Under the pieces are notes generated by a model. The model was not told where the DNA came from and made no database searches. It saw only the letters and a program-made list of their open reading frames with translations. Shown in pieces: positions 17,857 through 26,754 of a stretch of DNA of 58,256 bases; positions within the stretch are counted from its first letter, which is position 1, and each line of letters opens with the position of its first letter. The position numbers were made by a program, and so were the translations under genes. The stretch spans positions 1-58,256 of the forward strand of contig JAZRYE010000035.1 in NCBI GenBank assembly GCA_045600585.1, written 5' to 3'. This DNA is from JAZRYE01 sp045600585. Lineage in GTDB: Bacteria; Bacillota_I; Bacilli_A; RFN20; CAG-826.

Positions 17857-18675
17857 ATGAGGACTCTAGTTGAAGAAGACATAATTGCAACAAATAAAAA
17901 TGTATATACCCAGACAAATATCAATTTAGTTAACGATTTACATGGGCATGATTTTTTTGAATTGTTCTTTGTATTAAAGGGTTCAGGAATTCATTTATAT
18001 AACGACACTGAAATTGATGTGGGCATTGGAGATGGTTATCTTTTAGGCTTAAATGATGTTCATTGTTTAAAGCCATTATCGAAAGATTTTGTTTATACTG
18101 ACATTATATTTCGTAAGAAGATATTTCAAGATTGCTGCAATTCTTTTAGTCCAAACTTGTATTTGGATATTTCAAAGAAGAAATATTCTAATAAATTCCA
18201 TCTTTCAAATGATGATATAAGTATTTTATGTCAGGAACTTGATTCATATACTAACGCAAGTACAAATAACGAAGAAAAAATGTTCCTTGAAAAAAGAATT
18301 GCATATCGTCTAATTTTAAAAATTGTTGAAGAGCAGAAGATTACTCAAAGTCGATATCCAATATGGGTTGATAGATTGACAAAATCATTAAGCGCTCCAG
18401 AGACATTTAACTTAAAATTAGAACAACATATGTCGAATTACTCATTAGCAAAAACATATATGTGTCGCGCTTTTAAAAAGCATACAGGCTACACGATAGA
18501 CCAGTACTATATTCGGCAAAAAATAATTTATGCAAATTCGCTATTAACCACTACTAATTATTCTATTTCGCAAATATGCGACATGATAAATATAAAAAAT
18601 CAGTCCTATTTTTATCGAGTCTACAAGGCTATTTACGGTGTGACTCCAAAGAAAAATAGAACTGTTTGTAAGTAA
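17857..18675 (+). CDS. AraC-family transcriptional regulator
   Basis: This 272-aa DNA-binding regulator has an N-terminal cupin-like sensing domain (HGHDFFELFFVLKGSG near residue 30, HCLKPLS near 68) and a C-terminal double helix-turn-helix (SNYSLAKTYMCRAFKKHTGYTIDQYYIRQK, then YSISQICDMINIKNQSYFYRVYKAIYGVTP). It is divergent from the sugar ABC operon and convergent with the polyol-dehydrogenase genes, so it is the obvious candidate regulator of one or both sugar operons, sensing a sugar through the cupin domain. It has no Shine-Dalgarno; a TATAAT ends six bases before the ATG. Confidence 0.88.
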   Translation: MRTLVEEDIIATNKNVYTQTNINLVNDLHGHDFFELFFVLKGSGIHLYNDTEIDVGIGDGYLLGLNDVHCLKPLSKDFVYTDIIFRKKIFQDCCNSFSPNLYLDISKKKYSNKFHLSNDDISILCQELDSYTNASTNNEEKMFLEKRIAYRLILKIVEEQKITQSRYPIWVDRLTKSLSAPETFNLKLEQHMSNYSLAKTYMCRAFKKHTGYTIDQYYIRQKIIYANSLLTTTNYSISQICDMINIKNQSYFYRVYKAIYGVTPKKNRTVCK

Positions 18676-18686
18676 AATTAAATTAT

Positions 18687-19748
18687 TTAAATAATTTCTT
18701 TTGGATTATTAGCTAAAAATAGAACTCTTTGTCCAAGTTCAGAAGAAGGTTCAATTTGGCACAATTCTTTTAAGATGCCTTCCTTGCCTTTTTCTTCTAA
18801 CATAGTATTCCATTTTTCTTCAACTGCAGGTGTATACAAAAGCATTGCAGCTAAAGTTTTCTCTAAAATAGAAGAGTCTTTATTATATTTGCGTTCCAAC
18901 ATTAAAGGACCAACTACTCTTTCAGAAGCAGTAATCTTTCTTTGTGGTTCACGAGCGTTTCTTTGAATTGTATCGACAATTGTGCGATCAGTGAATTTGT
19001 TACGTGAAAGAAGAGCAAATTCTTTTTGGTCATTTTTTTCATAACCATATTCTAAACACATACATTCATTGATAATTTCATAGTTGTGATCTAACAATTT
19101 TAAAATTTCAGGATCGTTTCCTGCATCAGAATAAACTGAATAGCCTTTTAAATATCCAAGATAGGCAATAATACAAGACGCACTATTATATGTATATAGT
19201 TTGCGAGTTAAGAAATTGCCAAAGTTTTTAATTGGCTTGATGCCATCTAAATTCACTGCATTGCCATGTTTAAAGGAGTCAGCGTTAAACTGTAAATATG
19301 GATACCATTCACTAGAAATATCCAATCCGCTCTTTTCAATTGTTGTGCAGAAGATAGTAGATTCAGCAATTTCTAATCCTTCAATTCCAATCGCATTATA
19401 TAAAGTTTCTTGTGGCTTGCTTGCGTTTTCGCAAACAATAATCTTTTGGTCTTTGTTTAAATACTTATTTAATTCTTTGCCAACATCAGCTAAATTTGCT
19501 CCACCAACAGAAACAAAAATAATTGAATCTTTAATCTCTTTAATATCTTCCCATGTATAGGCTTTATAATTGGCGATTATTTCATCAGCTTTAGCCCCAC
19601 CGAAATAAGATATGCTAAAAGATCCTTTTTGATTCAATTCATCGACTAGTTGTTTATTTTTATCAATGAAAGTAATTTGATGTTCCTTTAATAAACGAGC
19701 AATAAATCCACGACCAGTTTTTCCTGCTCCAATAATAGTAATATTCAT
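18687..19748 (-). CDS. Mannitol-1-phosphate-dehydrogenase-like oxidoreductase (copy 2)
   Basis: This 353-aa NAD(P)-dependent polyol or polyol-phosphate dehydrogenase belongs to the long-chain mannitol dehydrogenase family. The Rossmann motif is IGAGKTGRGFIARLL at the N-terminus. Family helices include YIDTIQRNAREPQRKI-like RTIVDTIQRNAREPQRK (about residue 255) with the Asn/Arg cluster, and RKLYTYNSASCIIAYLGY near 185. It is the last gene of the GH35 operon, one base after its paralogue at 19750. Whether the substrate is mannitol-1-phosphate or another sugar-alcohol phosphate cannot be told. Two divergent paralogues side by side suggest different substrates or a heteromer. Confidence 0.78.
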   Translation of the reverse strand: MNITIIGAGKTGRGFIARLLKEHQITFIDKNKQLVDELNQKGSFSISYFGGAKADEIIANYKAYTWEDIKEIKDSIIFVSVGGANLADVGKELNKYLNKDQKIIVCENASKPQETLYNAIGIEGLEIAESTIFCTTIEKSGLDISSEWYPYLQFNADSFKHGNAVNLDGIKPIKNFGNFLTRKLYTYNSASCIIAYLGYLKGYSVYSDAGNDPEILKLLDHNYEIINECMCLEYGYEKNDQKEFALLSRNKFTDRTIVDTIQRNAREPQRKITASERVVGPLMLERKYNKDSSILEKTLAAMLLYTPAVEEKWNTMLEEKGKEGILKELCQIEPSSELGQRVLFLANNPKEII

Positions 19749-19749
19749 T

Positions 19750-20925
19750 TTATTTTAACCATCCTAATTCTTTAATATATGCAATCTTTTCTTTTACAAG
19801 AGTAGCCAATTCACCTTGAGGATCAATTTTGCATACTTTTGTAAAAATTGCATCAATGCCTTCTTCTTCACGCATCCTCTTTAATTCAACTGCAGATTCA
19901 TCTTCAGGATTGTCATAGAATAATGCACACGCGATTGAAATAGCAACATGTTCAGGTTTAACGCCTTGTGATAAGCACATAAGTGCAGGTCCGATTAAAC
20001 GGTCATCATGACCAAGCTTTCTTAATGGATCACGTGCATTTCTCTCAATGTAGTCTACGATATTTCTATCTTGTAATTTTCTTAAAGAAGTTCTTGTGAA
20101 TTCCCATTGTAAATCAAATGGATAATTATGCTTTTTAGAAATCGCTAATGAAGTTTCTTTATAGATATAATCTAGTAATTCAACAATGCGAGGATCACAA
20201 GCAGCATCCGCAATATATTTATAACCTAAAAGCGCTCCAACAAACGATGTGGTACCGTTAGCGACGTTATATGTATAGAATTTTCTTTCTAAGAAAGAAC
20301 CGAAATCATCATTAGGTTCAACACACATCATACCTTCTGGCATAGGACGTTTGAGTTTAGAAGCATCAACTGGTAAATGCCAATAATCTTGAACATTTAC
20401 AGTTAAAGGATCAATAGCTAAAAGTTCAGGAGTAGATTCAATTCCACTACGCATAATTACAGCTTCTGAGAAACCAACGTTTTTCTCGCAAAATTCTTTG
20501 TATTCTGGAGCAATCATTTCCATTACGCCTTGATGTAAAATTTCATCAGGCAATTTCCAGTTTTCGCAAGTAACAATATTTAATGGCTTTGGATTAACTT
20601 TTGCACGTAATTCAATTCCTTTGACTAGGAAAGGAACAATAGCGTTCAAGTTCTTGCCTCCAACAGCATCGAAAATACAATCGGCATATGCAATTTCTTC
20701 AGCAATTTTTTCTTCATCTGAAAATTTATATGCTTTAAAGCCTTTAACAATACAATTTTTGCTAGAATCCCCAAGAATATTAACTGTGTATTGTTTTCTT
20801 TCGTTTAAAAGATCAACTAAAGAGTCAACCTTTTCCACGAATGAGAAAGGAATTTTGCTGAGATATAATAAATGGCCAATAAAGCCTCTAGCTATTTTGC
20901 CAGCACCAAAAATAACACAACTCAT
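19750..20925 (-). CDS. Mannitol-1-phosphate-dehydrogenase-like oxidoreductase (copy 1)
   Basis: This 391-aa protein of the same mannitol-dehydrogenase family has an N-terminal FGAGKIARGFIGHLL nucleotide-binding motif, RKFYTYNVANGTTSFVGALLGYK near residue 215, and the DYIERNARDPLRKLGHDDRLIGPAL region carrying the conserved Asn/Arg/Lys active-site cluster. A GGAGG site lies nine bases before the ATG. It resembles MtlD in length and layout. Its position behind an FGGY kinase suggests it acts on a phosphorylated ketose or polyol rather than free mannitol; this is inference from order. Confidence 0.8.
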   Translation of the reverse strand: MSCVIFGAGKIARGFIGHLLYLSKIPFSFVEKVDSLVDLLNERKQYTVNILGDSSKNCIVKGFKAYKFSDEEKIAEEIAYADCIFDAVGGKNLNAIVPFLVKGIELRAKVNPKPLNIVTCENWKLPDEILHQGVMEMIAPEYKEFCEKNVGFSEAVIMRSGIESTPELLAIDPLTVNVQDYWHLPVDASKLKRPMPEGMMCVEPNDDFGSFLERKFYTYNVANGTTSFVGALLGYKYIADAACDPRIVELLDYIYKETSLAISKKHNYPFDLQWEFTRTSLRKLQDRNIVDYIERNARDPLRKLGHDDRLIGPALMCLSQGVKPEHVAISIACALFYDNPEDESAVELKRMREEEGIDAIFTKVCKIDPQGELATLVKEKIAYIKELGWLK

Positions 20926-20926
20926 A

Positions 20927-22327
20927 TTAAATTTCCTCCAAATTTTTAAAACTATTTTTTAAATTAGAATATGTTTGTTTATATAATTCAAATCGCTTCA
21001 AAAGCGTTTGTCTAATTTCCGAGTTATTAGTATTTCTAATATCATTTGTTTTATATAAAACAATATCTGATATTGCTTCTTCTAGAGATGGGAACTCATG
21101 GTTTCCTACTAAAGCTAATAAGCATGCACCTAAAGCCGAAGAATCATTTTCGTAACAATTAATCACTTCAACATCAAACAATATAGACTTCAAAGCAATT
21201 AGTAACGGATTTTCTGTTCCTCCACCAGCGCATATCAATTTATCAGCCTTGATATTAAGTGATTGATAAATGTCGAATAAAGAGAATACAACTCCTTCTA
21301 ACATTGAATATTGAAAATGCTTTTTGGTATGCGAATCTCTAATTCCGAAGAATACCCCTTTAGCGTGTTCATCATAAATAGGAGCTCTTTCTCCATTTAA
21401 ATAAGGCAAATAAATTGGTGGTTTCTCCTTAAGTATATCTTCTAAAACTATTTCTTTTTGTCCAAATAGCTCTTTTGCCATGCGACAAGAGCTTCCTGAT
21501 GATTTTGTACCACCATAATTAACAATGCCGCCTAAATAAGGAGTTTCAACACCACCATTATTACGATAATCATCGTTAATTGTACCAATATGCTCACTAG
21601 TTCCAGCAAGTTCAAAGCATACACCTTTTTGATATATTCCCATGCCCATTAAGCCAGCATAGAAATCATTACAACCTAAATAGACTTTGCAATGAGTTGA
21701 TAGTCCATATTTTTTTGCGGAAGTTTCTGACACATTACCAGCAAGATCTGTAATATTCTTCATACTAGGCAAAATTAAGTCGTCTAAATCAAATTTTTCC
21801 AATAAAGTCTTGCTATATTGTCCAGTAGTTTGATTAACAATTCCACGGCCACTATAGACATCACTGTAAAAATTACCGGTTAATTCTTTTATAAAGAAAG
21901 TTTTAGGCATCATAACGCTATGAACGTTTTCATAATGATTTTTGATGTATATAAGTCTTGGTAACGGATAAGATATGATATCAGGATGATTAAAAGATAT
22001 TTCTTTTATAAATGTTTCTTTATCAACAGAACTCTTAATATATTCAAGTTCCTCTTTTCCAGCATTTGAATACCAAGGAATAATTTCTTTGTTATCGATG
22101 ATATAGGTTCCAACTTGGCTAGAAAAAGACAAAGCTTTAACTTCCTTTAAATTAATTTCCATGCTTAAAAGACATAGCGCTTTTTTAAATGCGTTCTTCA
22201 TACCCTTTAAGGTAGTAGAAGCATATGGTTGTCTTACCTTTTTGGTAGATTTATCAACCAAATTAAGCGCAATGATTTTTATGGAAGAAGTTCCGACATC
22301 AATGCCGAGATAAAAACTATTTTTCAT
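20927..22327 (-). CDS. FGGY-family carbohydrate kinase
   Basis: This 466-aa cytoplasmic sugar kinase is of the xylulokinase/gluconokinase type. The N-terminal phosphate-binding motif is LGIDVGTSSIK. ELAGTSEHIG and GGIVNYGG lie mid-protein. ICAGGGTENPLLIALKSILFDVEV (about residue 390) is the FGGY signature with the adenosine-binding GGG. The catalytic Asp is probably in GCNDFYAGLMG near residue 230. It phosphorylates a ketose, polyol or sugar acid; the substrate cannot be read. The start is ATG 22327, with an upstream TTG at 22336 possible. It overlaps the dehydrogenase stop by 11 bp, so expression is coupled. Confidence 0.87.
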   Translation of the reverse strand: MKNSFYLGIDVGTSSIKIIALNLVDKSTKKVRQPYASTTLKGMKNAFKKALCLLSMEINLKEVKALSFSSQVGTYIIDNKEIIPWYSNAGKEELEYIKSSVDKETFIKEISFNHPDIISYPLPRLIYIKNHYENVHSVMMPKTFFIKELTGNFYSDVYSGRGIVNQTTGQYSKTLLEKFDLDDLILPSMKNITDLAGNVSETSAKKYGLSTHCKVYLGCNDFYAGLMGMGIYQKGVCFELAGTSEHIGTINDDYRNNGGVETPYLGGIVNYGGTKSSGSSCRMAKELFGQKEIVLEDILKEKPPIYLPYLNGERAPIYDEHAKGVFFGIRDSHTKKHFQYSMLEGVVFSLFDIYQSLNIKADKLICAGGGTENPLLIALKSILFDVEVINCYENDSSALGACLLALVGNHEFPSLEEAISDIVLYKTNDIRNTNNSEIRQTLLKRFELYKQTYSNLKNSFKNLEEI

Positions 22328-23342
22328 CAAATACAAATACCGCCTTAATAAAGCCTTCTGGTCTTGTTTTCGCTAAAGCAAATCCTTCTTTTACATCTTG
22401 AAGGTGAATTCTATTTGTAATGAATAAGCTCATATCAAATTGGCCTGTTGCCATCAAATCAATAGCCTTTTGATGTTCGTTCCAGTTATTACCAGCACCT
22501 ATGACGCGAAGGTTTTTAATGTGAATGTCATCAATACGAATATTCATAATCTTTCCACGACCATAACCAGCTAATGCAATGGTTGCACCAGGTTTAGCTA
22601 TTTTTAAACTATTAGTAATAGCTTCCTCTGCACCAGTGCATTCAATAATATAATCAGTTCCATCAGGATGATATTTTTTAATCTCACTCATTAAATCTTC
22701 GCATTCAGAAGTAGCAATTGTATAATCAGCACCTAATTTTAATGTAGTTTCTAAACGACTTCTTGAACGATTTACGACGATAATATTTTTCATTCCTCTA
22801 GCTTTAGCAACTATCAAGCAGCATAAGCCAATTGGGCCTGCACCATAAATAATACAGTTACCAGGATTCTTTGGATCGACTTTTTCCCATGTTCCTAAAG
22901 CAACTCCTAAAGGTTCTGCTAATGCAGCTTCTTCAAAAGAAAGAGAATCTGGTAATACAACAAGTCCATGTTCTGGTACATCTACATATTCAGCGTAAGC
23001 GCCATCCATTTTAAAGCCAATTTCTTTAAAATCTGGGCAATAACGCCAATTGCCGCTTAAGCAAGCTGGACAATGACCACAAATAACGTCGTTTGAGCCA
23101 GTAACTCTTTTGCCGACAAACTTCTTGTATTTTTCATCACTAACTTCTTCGACAACACCACTCCATTCATGCCCTAATACAATTGGATAATTAGCAGGAA
23201 TACGTCCTTCTAAAACTTCCAAATCAGTAGCACAAATAGCGCAGGCTTTAACTTTAATACGAGCAAAGCCTTTACTTAATGGTTTTAGTTCACGTTCTTG
23301 GAATTCAATTTCTCCAGGTTTATTAATGCAAACACACTTCAT
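22317..23342 (-). CDS. Zinc-dependent alcohol/polyol dehydrogenase (MDR family)
   Basis: This 341-aa medium-chain dehydrogenase resembles sorbitol and threonine dehydrogenases. Catalytic zinc ligands are Cys in CAICATD (about residue 38) and GHEWSG (about 60). The structural zinc site is the four-cysteine CGHCPACLSGNWRYC segment (about 88-105). The Rossmann motif YGAGPIGL lies near 167. It oxidises a sugar alcohol or secondary alcohol, or possibly an aldose to a lactone, with NAD(P). A GAGAGG ribosome binding site precedes the ATG by nine bases. Its place between the UlaG-like hydrolase and the FGGY kinase suggests polyol-to-ketose or sugar-to-lactone chemistry feeding phosphorylation. Confidence 0.87.
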   Translation of the reverse strand: MKCVCINKPGEIEFQERELKPLSKGFARIKVKACAICATDLEVLEGRIPANYPIVLGHEWSGVVEEVSDEKYKKFVGKRVTGSNDVICGHCPACLSGNWRYCPDFKEIGFKMDGAYAEYVDVPEHGLVVLPDSLSFEEAALAEPLGVALGTWEKVDPKNPGNCIIYGAGPIGLCCLIVAKARGMKNIIVVNRSRSRLETTLKLGADYTIATSECEDLMSEIKKYHPDGTDYIIECTGAEEAITNSLKIAKPGATIALAGYGRGKIMNIRIDDIHIKNLRVIGAGNNWNEHQKAIDLMATGQFDMSLFITNRIHLQDVKEGFALAKTRPEGFIKAVFVFDEK

Positions 23343-23347
23343 ATCAT

Positions 23348-24172
23348 TTACCTCTCATAAATCAATATATTATGAAAATCACATTCATAATGTTTCAAAC
23401 TATCTTTATATTTATCAGCATATTTAATAAATTCGTTAACATCAGCATAATTTACTTTATACAAATCATGATGCATTGGAATAATCATTTTTGCTTTAGC
23501 AGAATATGCAAGTTCCACTGCTTCTTTAATATCAAAATTGCCAATGATATCTAACTTATTTCTCTCTTCATCTCTACCATTAATTGGTAAGAAAGCAATA
23601 TCGATATCTTTTATTCTTTCACAAAGTCCTTCATACAGAATTCCATCGCCTGCATGGTAAAATTTTGCAACGCCAAAATCAATGAAATAACTGAGTTCTT
23701 TATAATTACCATTTTCATCGACATGAAATTCTTCATGAGCAGCTTTATATGGAATGATTTTGATGTTATCAAAAATCACAGCCTCATTATCAACACCTGC
23801 AATTAAACGTTCTTGTGGAATGCCATAGCTTAAATAAGTATCAATTTCTGCTTTGCTAACAAGAAATTTGCAGTGATTGTTAACTTTTAAAATTTTCTTT
23901 AATGTCCAAGGATCTGAATGATCATAATGGGTATGAGTCAAAAGGACTAAATCAATAAAGTCTAAATCTTCGCCATCCATTGGAGGATTATAGAGTCTTT
24001 CCCATTTAACAAATTGGCAACAATTTTGGTCAACATAGTCACTTAAATATGGATCGATAGCAATATATTTATCTTTATATTTAAAGATGAAACCTTCTTG
24101 GCCTATATAGCAAACACCAACTTGTTTGTTAGTGAGTTTTAAATCAAGGATTCTATTTACATATTCGTTCAT
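23348..24172 (-). CDS. Metallo-beta-lactamase-fold hydrolase, UlaG-like
   Basis: This 274-aa cytoplasmic metallo-hydrolase has the metal-binding motif HTHYDHSDPW near residue 80, YHAGDG near 175 and MIPMHHDLY near 242. UlaG, the L-ascorbate-6-phosphate lactonase, is the best-known relative with this HxHxDH spacing; other relatives hydrolyse different lactones or phosphodiesters. ATG 24172 is chosen for the GGGAG site eight bases upstream. An ATG at 24199 overlaps the GH35 stop. Sitting with a sugar dehydrogenase, it could open a sugar lactone. Confidence 0.8.
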   Translation of the reverse strand: MNEYVNRILDLKLTNKQVGVCYIGQEGFIFKYKDKYIAIDPYLSDYVDQNCCQFVKWERLYNPPMDGEDLDFIDLVLLTHTHYDHSDPWTLKKILKVNNHCKFLVSKAEIDTYLSYGIPQERLIAGVDNEAVIFDNIKIIPYKAAHEEFHVDENGNYKELSYFIDFGVAKFYHAGDGILYEGLCERIKDIDIAFLPINGRDEERNKLDIIGNFDIKEAVELAYSAKAKMIIPMHHDLYKVNYADVNEFIKYADKYKDSLKHYECDFHNILIYER

Positions 24173-24191
24173 AAATATTTCTCCCAATAAT

Positions 24192-25952
24192 TTAATCATT
24201 AAATATTGCTTCTTTATGGAAAACTAAAGAAGGATTATTCGCTTCATCAGTTTCAAAAACAACAATTTTGTTTTCGCCTTTCTTAAGCAAAGGACCAGGA
24301 AGATATAAAGTTACTTGTGGTTCATTTTCTCCGACAAAGAATCTTCCTAAAATATGACCGTTTACACTAATAAAGCCATGAGTAAAGCCTTTTGGCTCAA
24401 TAAATGTATCTAAAGGTGCTTCGACATCTAAATTAAATTCATAGAATGCTGGACACTTACTTTTGCCAATTTCTTTATCAAAGGCTATGTCTTTAATGCT
24501 ATCTAAATTTAAGGTGTAATTATCGTAATCTAATAGTTGTTGTCTATCTTCAATCAATACTCCGCCAAAGATACCTTTTCCTTCTCCAAGCTTGAACCCA
24601 TAGTCAACACGACCGAGATTCTCAACAAGAATATCAATATCAACAAAATCGTCACTCTTCTTAAGCGGGATTTTGTCTTCTTGGTAATCAGTTTCATAAA
24701 CACCGACTGTATTGTTGTTCACCATGACAACAGCGCGGTCATGTAGTCCTTCAAATGACAAGGAACAATCACAAGCAAGATGAGCTTTAGTATGATATAA
24801 GCAAAAACCATAATCCTGTCCCAATTCTTCAAAGCTTCTTGGTTTTCCAGAAGATTTAACAAAGTTAAGAACATTAAATTTAGCGGACATTAAAGATTTA
24901 TAACCGCTTGGCTTTAAGGTTGGATAAGCGAATTTAATTGAATTTTTAACATCTAATTCGATTTTCTTACCAGTTTTTTTCTCAATTTCTTCTTTTAATG
25001 CAAAATATTTTGGAGTCAAATCGCCAGCCTCTGTTAAAGGACATTCACGATCATACGAAGTAGCTTGGAAAAAATATTTACCATTTTCGTAGTTCGCTCC
25101 ATTTAATAAAGAGTGGTTAGTTCCACCACAGAACATATATAAATTAAAAGAAGCATCAACATCTAAAAAGTCATGGATATTTTGACGGAATTCTTCCGTA
25201 TCTGCATGACGGTGTTTGCTATGCCATACATCAAACCAGCCAATCCAGAACTCCATGCACATAAAAGGCATATCTAAATGATAATCTTGGAAAAAATCAT
25301 TTCTTTCTTTAACTTCTCCTCCAAAATTACAAGTGGTCAAACAACCTTTTGTCATTCCGAAATCCATCATAATTGGTTCCGGACCATCGGAAGTAAAATA
25401 CAAAGCATTTAGACCATATTTACGATACATATTAATAATCTTTTCTCTATAGATAAAATCATTGCCATATGAACCGTATTCGTTTTCAACTTGAAGCATT
25501 GTGACATTGCCACCATTAACATAAAGGCGAGGAACAATTATTTCAGAAATTTTCCTTATATAGTTTTCGACTTTTTCTAAATAAATGTCGTTATTACATC
25601 TAAGTTCGATGCCTGGATAATTTAATAGCCATGAAGGCAAAGCGCCCATATCCCATTCAGCACAGATAAAAGGACCTATTCTTAAAATACAATCAAGGCC
25701 TAATCTGTTAGCGATATCGATAAACTTTCCAAAGTCATTTATACCAGTGAAATCAAATTGGCCTTCTTTTCTTTCAATCATGTTCCAGGCCAAATATGTT
25801 TCAACTGTATTTAATCCGGCATTTTTAAGCTTTAATAATCTATCTTCCCAATATTCTGGAACACATCTAAAATAATGAACTGCTCCAGCATATATTGAAT
25901 GTTTCTTGCCATCTTTATAGAAACCATCTATGTGATATTCAAAGCTTCTCAT
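24192..25952 (-). CDS. GH35 beta-galactosidase (intracellular)
   Basis: This 586-aa glycoside hydrolase of family 35 releases terminal beta-galactose or a similar residue from non-reducing ends. The N-terminal barrel begins with the family-typical YAGAVHYFRCVPEYWEDRLLKLKNAGLNTVETYLAWN pattern. The acid/base Glu is in VENEYGSYG (about residue 158) and the nucleophile Glu in MEFWIGWFD (about 234). Beta-sandwich domains follow (about 370-586) with VNGHILGRFF. No signal peptide is present, so it acts on imported oligosaccharide. It is the first gene of the operon, preceded by AAGAGG and a promoter whose -10 lies in a perfect dyad. Specificity for galactose versus related sugars is inferred from family. 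Confidence 0.9.
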   Translation of the reverse strand: MRSFEYHIDGFYKDGKKHSIYAGAVHYFRCVPEYWEDRLLKLKNAGLNTVETYLAWNMIERKEGQFDFTGINDFGKFIDIANRLGLDCILRIGPFICAEWDMGALPSWLLNYPGIELRCNNDIYLEKVENYIRKISEIIVPRLYVNGGNVTMLQVENEYGSYGNDFIYREKIINMYRKYGLNALYFTSDGPEPIMMDFGMTKGCLTTCNFGGEVKERNDFFQDYHLDMPFMCMEFWIGWFDVWHSKHRHADTEEFRQNIHDFLDVDASFNLYMFCGGTNHSLLNGANYENGKYFFQATSYDRECPLTEAGDLTPKYFALKEEIEKKTGKKIELDVKNSIKFAYPTLKPSGYKSLMSAKFNVLNFVKSSGKPRSFEELGQDYGFCLYHTKAHLACDCSLSFEGLHDRAVVMVNNNTVGVYETDYQEDKIPLKKSDDFVDIDILVENLGRVDYGFKLGEGKGIFGGVLIEDRQQLLDYDNYTLNLDSIKDIAFDKEIGKSKCPAFYEFNLDVEAPLDTFIEPKGFTHGFISVNGHILGRFFVGENEPQVTLYLPGPLLKKGENKIVVFETDEANNPSLVFHKEAIFND

Positions 25953-25988
25953 AATATTGCCTCTTTATGGCGTCGTTTATGCCATTTA

Positions 25989-26027
25989 ATACTATCAAAT
26001 AGTATGATACGTTAAATATAAAAGCAA
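25989..26027 (-). promoter_or_regulatory. Promoter with operator dyad for the GH35 operon
   Basis: A perfect dyad of 7-bp arms and 3-bp spacer (ATACTAT-CAA-ATAGTAT) occupies 25989-26005. On the minus strand a -35-like TTGCTT (26022-26027) and a 17-bp spacer place the -10 TACTAT at 25999-26004, inside the dyad. That is the classic layout for repression by a dimeric regulator. The leader to the GH35 ATG is about 40 nt. From 26028 to 26200 nothing else is seen. Confidence 0.6.
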
Positions 26028-26202
26028 AGAAAAAGAGACCTAAGGTTAATTCTCGTCATAAATACATCAATTTTTGACATTAATGTTTATTCAGAAAATT
26101 ATTCAAAGCAACAAAGTTATGTCATATTTTAATGGACTCTATAATTCTCTTCTCAATTAAAAATTTATTTTCTTTCACGTTTCCTCATCCGTATCGTCAC
26201 AA

Positions 26203-26233
26203 GAAAAATAAAAGACCTGCTCAATACAGGTCT
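26203..26233 (-). terminator. Terminator after tRNA-Glu
   Basis: A 7-bp stem (AGACCTG at 26213-26219 with CAGGTCT at 26227-26233) is followed on the minus strand by a TTTTATTTTT tract. It ends the tRNA transcript before the GH35 promoter region. Confidence 0.85.
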
Positions 26234-26246
26234 ATTTATTTAATTT

Positions 26247-26323
26247 TGGTGACGAATACGGGATTCGGACCCGTGAATGCATGCGTGAAAGGCATGTGAG
26301 TTAAGCCGCTTCTCCAATTCGCC
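26247..26323 (-). tRNA. tRNA-Glu (TTC)
   Basis: The acceptor arm GGCGAAT pairs with ATTCGTC (one G-T wobble), followed by discriminator A and encoded CCA. The anticodon arm CATGC-CTTTCAC-GCATG shows anticodon TTC, and a GGTCCGAATCC T-arm is present. It is the second gene of a two-tRNA transcript. Confidence 0.95.
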
Positions 26324-26330
26324 AGCTAAA

Positions 26331-26406
26331 TGGCGCCTACCGAGGGACTCGAACCCACGACCGATCGGTTAACAGCCGATAGCTCTACCGACTGAGCTAG
26401 GTAGGC
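26331..26406 (-). tRNA. tRNA-Asn (GTT)
   Basis: The acceptor arm GCCTACC pairs with GGTAGGC, followed by discriminator G and encoded CCA. The anticodon arm ATCGG-CTGTTAA-CCGAT shows anticodon GTT, with a canonical D-arm and GGTTCGAGTCC T-arm. Seven bases separate it from tRNA-Glu. Confidence 0.96.
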
Positions 26407-26472
26407 ATTGCCATGCGTTAGTTAAAACGCAAGAAAGATATTATCACGACAATTATATAAAAACAAGAGAAA

Positions 26473-26700
26473 TTATTTAGATTTTGAATTTATTAAAGCA
26501 ACGACATCTCTTAATGTTTTTAAATTCTTGATTTCATCGCTAGTAAATTCACAGCCGACAACGTCTTCAATTTGAATCATGATTTCAACTAAGTCTAATG
26601 AATCAAGACCAATTGTTGATAATGGATCATCTTCTTTTAAATTTGAAATATCGACTTTTTCAGCTAAGATTCCTTTTACTGTTTCTAATGCATTATTCAT
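26473..26700 (-). CDS. acpP: Acyl carrier protein
   Basis: This 75-aa acidic protein has the phosphopantetheine attachment motif GLDSLDLVEIM, with Ser at residue 34. It carries acyl chains for fatty acid synthesis or transfer in the cytoplasm. ATG 26700 is chosen because AAAGGAG lies eight bases upstream. Longer readings include a non-conserved leader. It is expressed from its own promoter at 26726-26754, with no fatty-acid genes adjacent, and is followed by the tRNA genes on the same strand. Confidence 0.93.
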   Translation of the reverse strand: MNNALETVKGILAEKVDISNLKEDDPLSTIGLDSLDLVEIMIQIEDVVGCEFTSDEIKNLKTLRDVVALINSKSK

Positions 26701-26725
26701 GAGTAATACTCCTTTATGTGTCATT

Positions 26726-26754
26726 ATTATTAACTTAAAGTTAAATGTTGTCAA
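26726..26754 (-). promoter_or_regulatory. Promoter of acpP
   Basis: A consensus -35 TTGACA (26749-26754), 17-bp spacer and -10 AATAAT (26726-26731) sit on the minus strand. The -35 directly abuts the T-tract of the pilus operon terminator. Confidence 0.75.

Noticed and set aside
26247..26406. Integration site of a mobile element at the tRNA pair
   Set aside because: No integrase and no duplicated tRNA 3' end were found nearby, and both flanks hold ordinary operons with their own promoters and terminators.
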